NCBI RefSeq assembly: GCF_000426245.1
Contig: NZ_AUEZ01000003.1
Location: 62,001 to 126,000 of the forward strand
Length of the DNA stretch: 64,000 bases
Direction of reading: 5' to 3'
From: Bradyrhizobium sp. Ai1a-2
GTDB lineage: Bacteria; Pseudomonadota; Alphaproteobacteria; Rhizobiales; Xanthobacteraceae
The position numbers were made by a program, and so were the translations under genes. Under the pieces are notes generated by a model, which was not told the DNA's origin, ran no database searches, and saw only the letters and a program-made list of their open reading frames with translations. Shown here one piece after another: positions 60,770 to 64,000 of this stretch (positions are counted from its first letter, which is position 1; every line of letters begins with the position of its first letter).

Positions 60770-63700
60770 ATGGGTGTCTCTGAACCGTTCATCCGCCGGC
60801 CGATCGCGACCTCCCTGCTCGGGATCGCGCTTCTGATCGGTGGCGCGCTCGGCTATTTCGCGTTGCCGGTCTCGGCGCTGCCGCAGGTCGACTTCCCGAC
60901 AGTGCAGGTGTCGACGCAATTGCCGGGCGCCAGCCCCGACGTGATCGCGTCGCTGATCACCGCACCGCTGGAGCGCCAGCTCGGGCAGATTCCGTCGCTG
61001 TCGTCGATGAACTCGACCAGCTCGTTCGGCGTCAGCCAGATCTCGCTGCAGTTCGATCTCAACCGCGACATCGATGGTGCGACCCAGGATGTCCAGGCCG
61101 CGATCAATGCAGCTGCGGGCGTGTTGCCGAAGAACCTTCCGTACCCGCCCGTTTACGCCAAGGTGAATCCAGCGGATGCGCCGGTCATGACGCTGGCGCT
61201 GACGTCGGAGACGATCTCGCTGCGCGCGATGAGCGACCTCGCCGACACCATCCTCGGCCAGCGGCTGAGCCAGATTTCCGGCGTCGGCCGCGTCGCTGTG
61301 CTCGGCGGGCTTAAACCGGCGGTGCGGGTGCAGGCCGATCTGGCGCGGCTTGCGGCCTATGGCATCTCGATGGAGGATCTGCGCAACGCGATTGCCGGCG
61401 CCAACGTCTCTGGCCCGAAGGGATCGCTCGACGGCGCACAGCAGGCCTACACCATCGCCGCCAACGACCAGATCGCGGCGGCCGAGGCGTACAAGCCGAT
61501 CATCATCGCCTATCGCAACGGATCGCCGGTGACGATCGGCGACGTGGCCGTGATCGTGGATGGGCTCGAGAACGACCGTACCGGCGGTTGGTATCAAGGT
61601 ACGCCGGCCGTCATCATCGACATCCAGCGCCAGCCGGGCGCCAATGTCATTGATGTCGTCCGCCAGATCCGCGACGAAATCCCGCGCTTGCAGCGACTGA
61701 TTCCGGCCGGCGTCAACCTGACCGTCGTGAGCGATCGCACCGTCACCATCCGCGCCTCCGTCCGCGATGTGCAGTTCACGCTGATCCTGAGCGTCGTGCT
61801 GGTGACGCTGGTGGTGTTGTTGTTCCTGCGCTCCCTGCGCGCCACGCTGATCGCGGGCGTCGCGCTGCCGCTGTCGCTGATCACGAGCTTCGGCATCATG
61901 TATTTTGCCGGCTTCAGCCTCGACAATCTGTCGCTGATGGCGCTGACCATCGGCACCGGCTTCGTGGTCGACGACGCCATCGTCATGATCGAGAACATCG
62001 TCCGCCACATGGAGGAGGGTGAGACGGTGATGGAAGCCGCGCTCAAGGGCGCGAGCGAGATCGGCTTCACCGTGATCTCGCTGACCATGTCGCTGATCGC
62101 GGTGTTCATCCCACTGTTGTTCATGTCCGGGCTGGTGGGGCGCATGTTCCGCGAATTTGCGCTGACGCTGACGATCGCGGTCGTGACGTCGGCGGTGGTC
62201 TCGCTGACGTTGACGCCGATGATGTGCTCGCGCCTCTTGAAGCATGTCGGCGAAGAATTCGTGCTGCCGGGCCTCGGCGCCATCAGCCGCTTCATCGACC
62301 GCATGGTCGACCTCTACCATCGCACGCTGCTGTGGGTGCTGCAGCGCCAGCGTACGACCCTGCTGGTGACCTTCGCCACCATCGCGCTCACGCTGTTCAT
62401 GTATGTGATCGCGCCAAAGGGTTTCCTGCCGCTGCAGGATACGTCCTCGATAACAGCGGTGACCGAGGCCGGCCCGGACGTCTCGTTTGCCGAAATGCAG
62501 GCGCGGCAGACCAAGGCGGCGGACCTGATCAAGTCGGACCCGGACGTGACCGGCGTGGTTTCCGTGATCGGCGCCGGTTCGGTCAACCCGACCACCAATG
62601 TCGGCCGGCTCGTGATGACGCTCAGGCCGCTCGGCGAGCGCCGCGACGACGTTTCGACGGTGATTGCGCGGCTGAAGCAGAAGACGGCGTCGATCCCCGG
62701 CATGACCATCTATTTCCAGCCGGTGCAGGACGTGCAGATTTCGACCCAGTCGAGCCGGTCGCAGTACCAGTACACGCTGACCGCAACCGACGCGCAGGAG
62801 GTGTCGCTCTGGGCCGGCAAGCTGGTCGCCGAGATGCGGCGCGATCCGATGTTCCGCGACGTCTCGTCGGAGGCGCAGGACGCCGGCCTGCGGGCGGCAC
62901 TCGATATCAATCGTCAGCGCGCCGGCCAGCTCGGCGTTAACCTGCAGGCCGTCAATGACACGCTGAACGACGCATTCGCGCAGCGGCAGATTTCGACCAT
63001 TTACGGGCAGGCCAACCAGTACCGCGTCGTGCTGGAGGCGCTGCCGATGTACCAGCGCGATCCGTCGATCCTCGACAAGCTGTATTTGCCCGGCGTGAAC
63101 GGCGCGCAGGTGCCGCTGTCGGCGGTGGCGACGCTGACGCGCACCACCGCGCCGCTCGCGATCTCGCACCAGGCGCAATTCCCGGCGGTGTCGCTCAGCT
63201 TCAACCTCGCGCCCGGCGAGGCGCTCGGCGACGCCGTTGCAGCGGTCAAGGCGATCGAGACCCGGATCGGCATGCCCAACAGCATCGTCGGCGTCTATTC
63301 CGGCGATGCCGCTGAGTTTTCCAGATCGCTGGCCGGCCAGCCCTGGCTGATCCTTGCTGCGATCATCACGATCTACATCGTGCTCGGCGTGCTCTATGAG
63401 AGCTACATCCACCCGATCACGATCCTGTCGACGCTGCCTTCGGCGGGTGTCGGCGCCATCCTGGCGCTGATGCTGTTCGGGCAGGACCTTTCGGTCATCG
63501 GCCTGATCGGCATCATTCTGCTGATGGGCATCGTCAAGAAGAATGCGATCATGATGATCGACTTCGCGCTGGAGGCCGAACGGCACCAGGGCATGTCGCC
63601 CTATGATGCGATCGTGCAGGCCTGCCTGCTGCGCTTCCGGCCGATCATGATGACGACATTGGCGGCGCTGTTCGGCGCACTGCCGCTCGCGATCGAAAGC

Positions 63701-63898
63701 GGCACCGGCGCCGAGCTGCGCTTTCCGCTCGGCATTTCCATCATCGGCGGCCTCCTGCTCAGCCAGTTGCTGACGCTCTACACGACGCCCGTGATCTACC
63801 TTGCGCTCGACCGGCTGAACCGCAGGATCGAGCACGCGCTGCCGGACCCGGGTCCGCAGGGCCCGCCGGTCGCGGGGGCGACCGAGGGGATGCAGTGA
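60770..63898 (+). CDS. mdtB: RND multidrug efflux permease (MdtB type)
   Basis: The 1042-residue protein has the 12-segment RND layout with two large periplasmic loops. Membrane segment 4 carries the proton-relay Asp pair (GTGFVVDDAIVMIENIVRHM). The second half contains the family motif MGIVKKNAIMMIDFALEAER. It resembles MdtB/MdtC, which act as a mixed trimer. A second permease gene overlaps its stop (TGATG), supporting that model. It exports drugs or bile-type compounds with protons. Confidence 0.93.
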   Translation: MGVSEPFIRRPIATSLLGIALLIGGALGYFALPVSALPQVDFPTVQVSTQLPGASPDVIASLITAPLERQLGQIPSLSSMNSTSSFGVSQISLQFDLNRDIDGATQDVQAAINAAAGVLPKNLPYPPVYAKVNPADAPVMTLALTSETISLRAMSDLADTILGQRLSQISGVGRVAVLGGLKPAVRVQADLARLAAYGISMEDLRNAIAGANVSGPKGSLDGAQQAYTIAANDQIAAAEAYKPIIIAYRNGSPVTIGDVAVIVDGLENDRTGGWYQGTPAVIIDIQRQPGANVIDVVRQIRDEIPRLQRLIPAGVNLTVVSDRTVTIRASVRDVQFTLILSVVLVTLVVLLFLRSLRATLIAGVALPLSLITSFGIMYFAGFSLDNLSLMALTIGTGFVVDDAIVMIENIVRHMEEGETVMEAALKGASEIGFTVISLTMSLIAVFIPLLFMSGLVGRMFREFALTLTIAVVTSAVVSLTLTPMMCSRLLKHVGEEFVLPGLGAISRFIDRMVDLYHRTLLWVLQRQRTTLLVTFATIALTLFMYVIAPKGFLPLQDTSSITAVTEAGPDVSFAEMQARQTKAADLIKSDPDVTGVVSVIGAGSVNPTTNVGRLVMTLRPLGERRDDVSTVIARLKQKTASIPGMTIYFQPVQDVQISTQSSRSQYQYTLTATDAQEVSLWAGKLVAEMRRDPMFRDVSSEAQDAGLRAALDINRQRAGQLGVNLQAVNDTLNDAFAQRQISTIYGQANQYRVVLEALPMYQRDPSILDKLYLPGVNGAQVPLSAVATLTRTTAPLAISHQAQFPAVSLSFNLAPGEALGDAVAAVKAIETRIGMPNSIVGVYSGDAAEFSRSLAGQPWLILAAIITIYIVLGVLYESYIHPITILSTLPSAGVGAILALMLFGQDLSVIGLIGIILLMGIVKKNAIMMIDFALEAERHQGMSPYDAIVQACLLRFRPIMMTTLAALFGALPLAIESGTGAELRFPLGISIIGGLLLSQLLTLYTTPVIYLALDRLNRRIEHALPDPGPQGPPVAGATEGMQ

Positions 63899-64000
63899 TG
63901 GCATCGATCTCGATCTCGGAGCCCTTCATCCGCCGTCCGGTCGGCACCACGCTGATGGCGATCGGGCTCTTCCTGGTCGGGATCGTGGCGTATGAGTTCC
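63898..64000 (+). CDS. mdtC: Second RND efflux permease (MdtC type), 5' end
   Basis: The frame opens MASISISEPFIRRPVGTTLM and is cut by the window end after about 34 residues. The SEPFIRRPVGTTL start is diagnostic of RND permeases. It should pair with the upstream permease in a heterotrimer. Confidence 0.85.
   Translation, partial: MASISISEPFIRRPVGTTLMAIGLFLVGIVAYEF

Noticed and set aside
60728..63904. A 1058-codon open frame on the minus strand covering the whole RND permease gene
   Set aside because: The product is Arg/His/Asp/Gln-rich low-complexity sequence typical of the antisense frame of GC-rich genes; the plus-strand permease has full family motifs.

Overview
The window is high-GC DNA of an alphaproteobacterium. 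It most resembles Bradyrhizobium or a close relative (Nitrobacteraceae). Supporting signs are the gene content (aapJQMP amino-acid importer, a two-gene RND pump, cpa/tad pilus genes, an NDUFS4-like complex I subunit, many small rhizobial proteins) and the families of palindromic intergenic repeats. The family calls come from reading the translations; no database search was run.

Layout. 1-5.1 kb: the 3' end of a cyclase-family hydrolase, a Gly/Tyr/Arg-rich secreted protein, an orphan NodU-type carbamoyltransferase, an OpgC-type membrane acyltransferase and a complex I accessory subunit. 5.2-11.3 kb: an Lrp and a TetR regulator diverge from a leucine-catabolism operon (both methylcrotonyl-CoA carboxylase subunits and HMG-CoA lyase), with two matching operator candidates in the divergent region. 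11.4-14.3 kb: a DctPQM TRAP importer facing that operon. 14.6-21.2 kb: a run of small, mostly exported or uncharacterised proteins (a Met/Lys repeat protein, DUF6481, Pro/Thr-rich secreted), a LuxR-type regulator, an H-NS-like protein and a low-molecular-weight phosphatase, ending at tRNA-Arg(UCU).

22-34.2 kb: a methyltransferase, then the alpha-2-macroglobulin/PBP1C pair, then a compact envelope-glycosylation operon (GT39 transferase, PAP2 phosphatase, DPM1-like GT2, LpxB-N-domain membrane protein). 34.3-44.1 kb: a MocR regulator divergent from cupin and AhpD-like genes, an acyl-CoA synthetase, a periplasmic arylsulfatase with an unusual CTAGR active site, a small dabb-like protein, a CDF metal exporter and an Na/Pi cotransporter with a PhoU-like tail. 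44.4-50 kb: a PilZ protein, tadD, and convergent to it cpaBCDE, without pilin, motor ATPase or platform genes. 50-57.3 kb: metC, the aapJQMP importer behind a good sigma-54 (-24/-12) promoter candidate, and cysK. 57.7-64 kb: a tripartite RND efflux operon (outer-membrane lipoprotein, adaptor, two permeases, the second cut by the window end).

No CRISPR array, insertion sequence, integrase or rRNA was seen. The most interesting items are the glycosylation module (a candidate for the mannose decoration of Bradyrhizobium lipid A), a dispersed palindrome family whose arms co-vary, the nitrogen-type promoter of aap, the stand-alone cpaBCDE block, the CTAGR sulfatase, and a 31-codon ORF with a strong ribosome-binding site between a TetR operator and the carboxylase genes.
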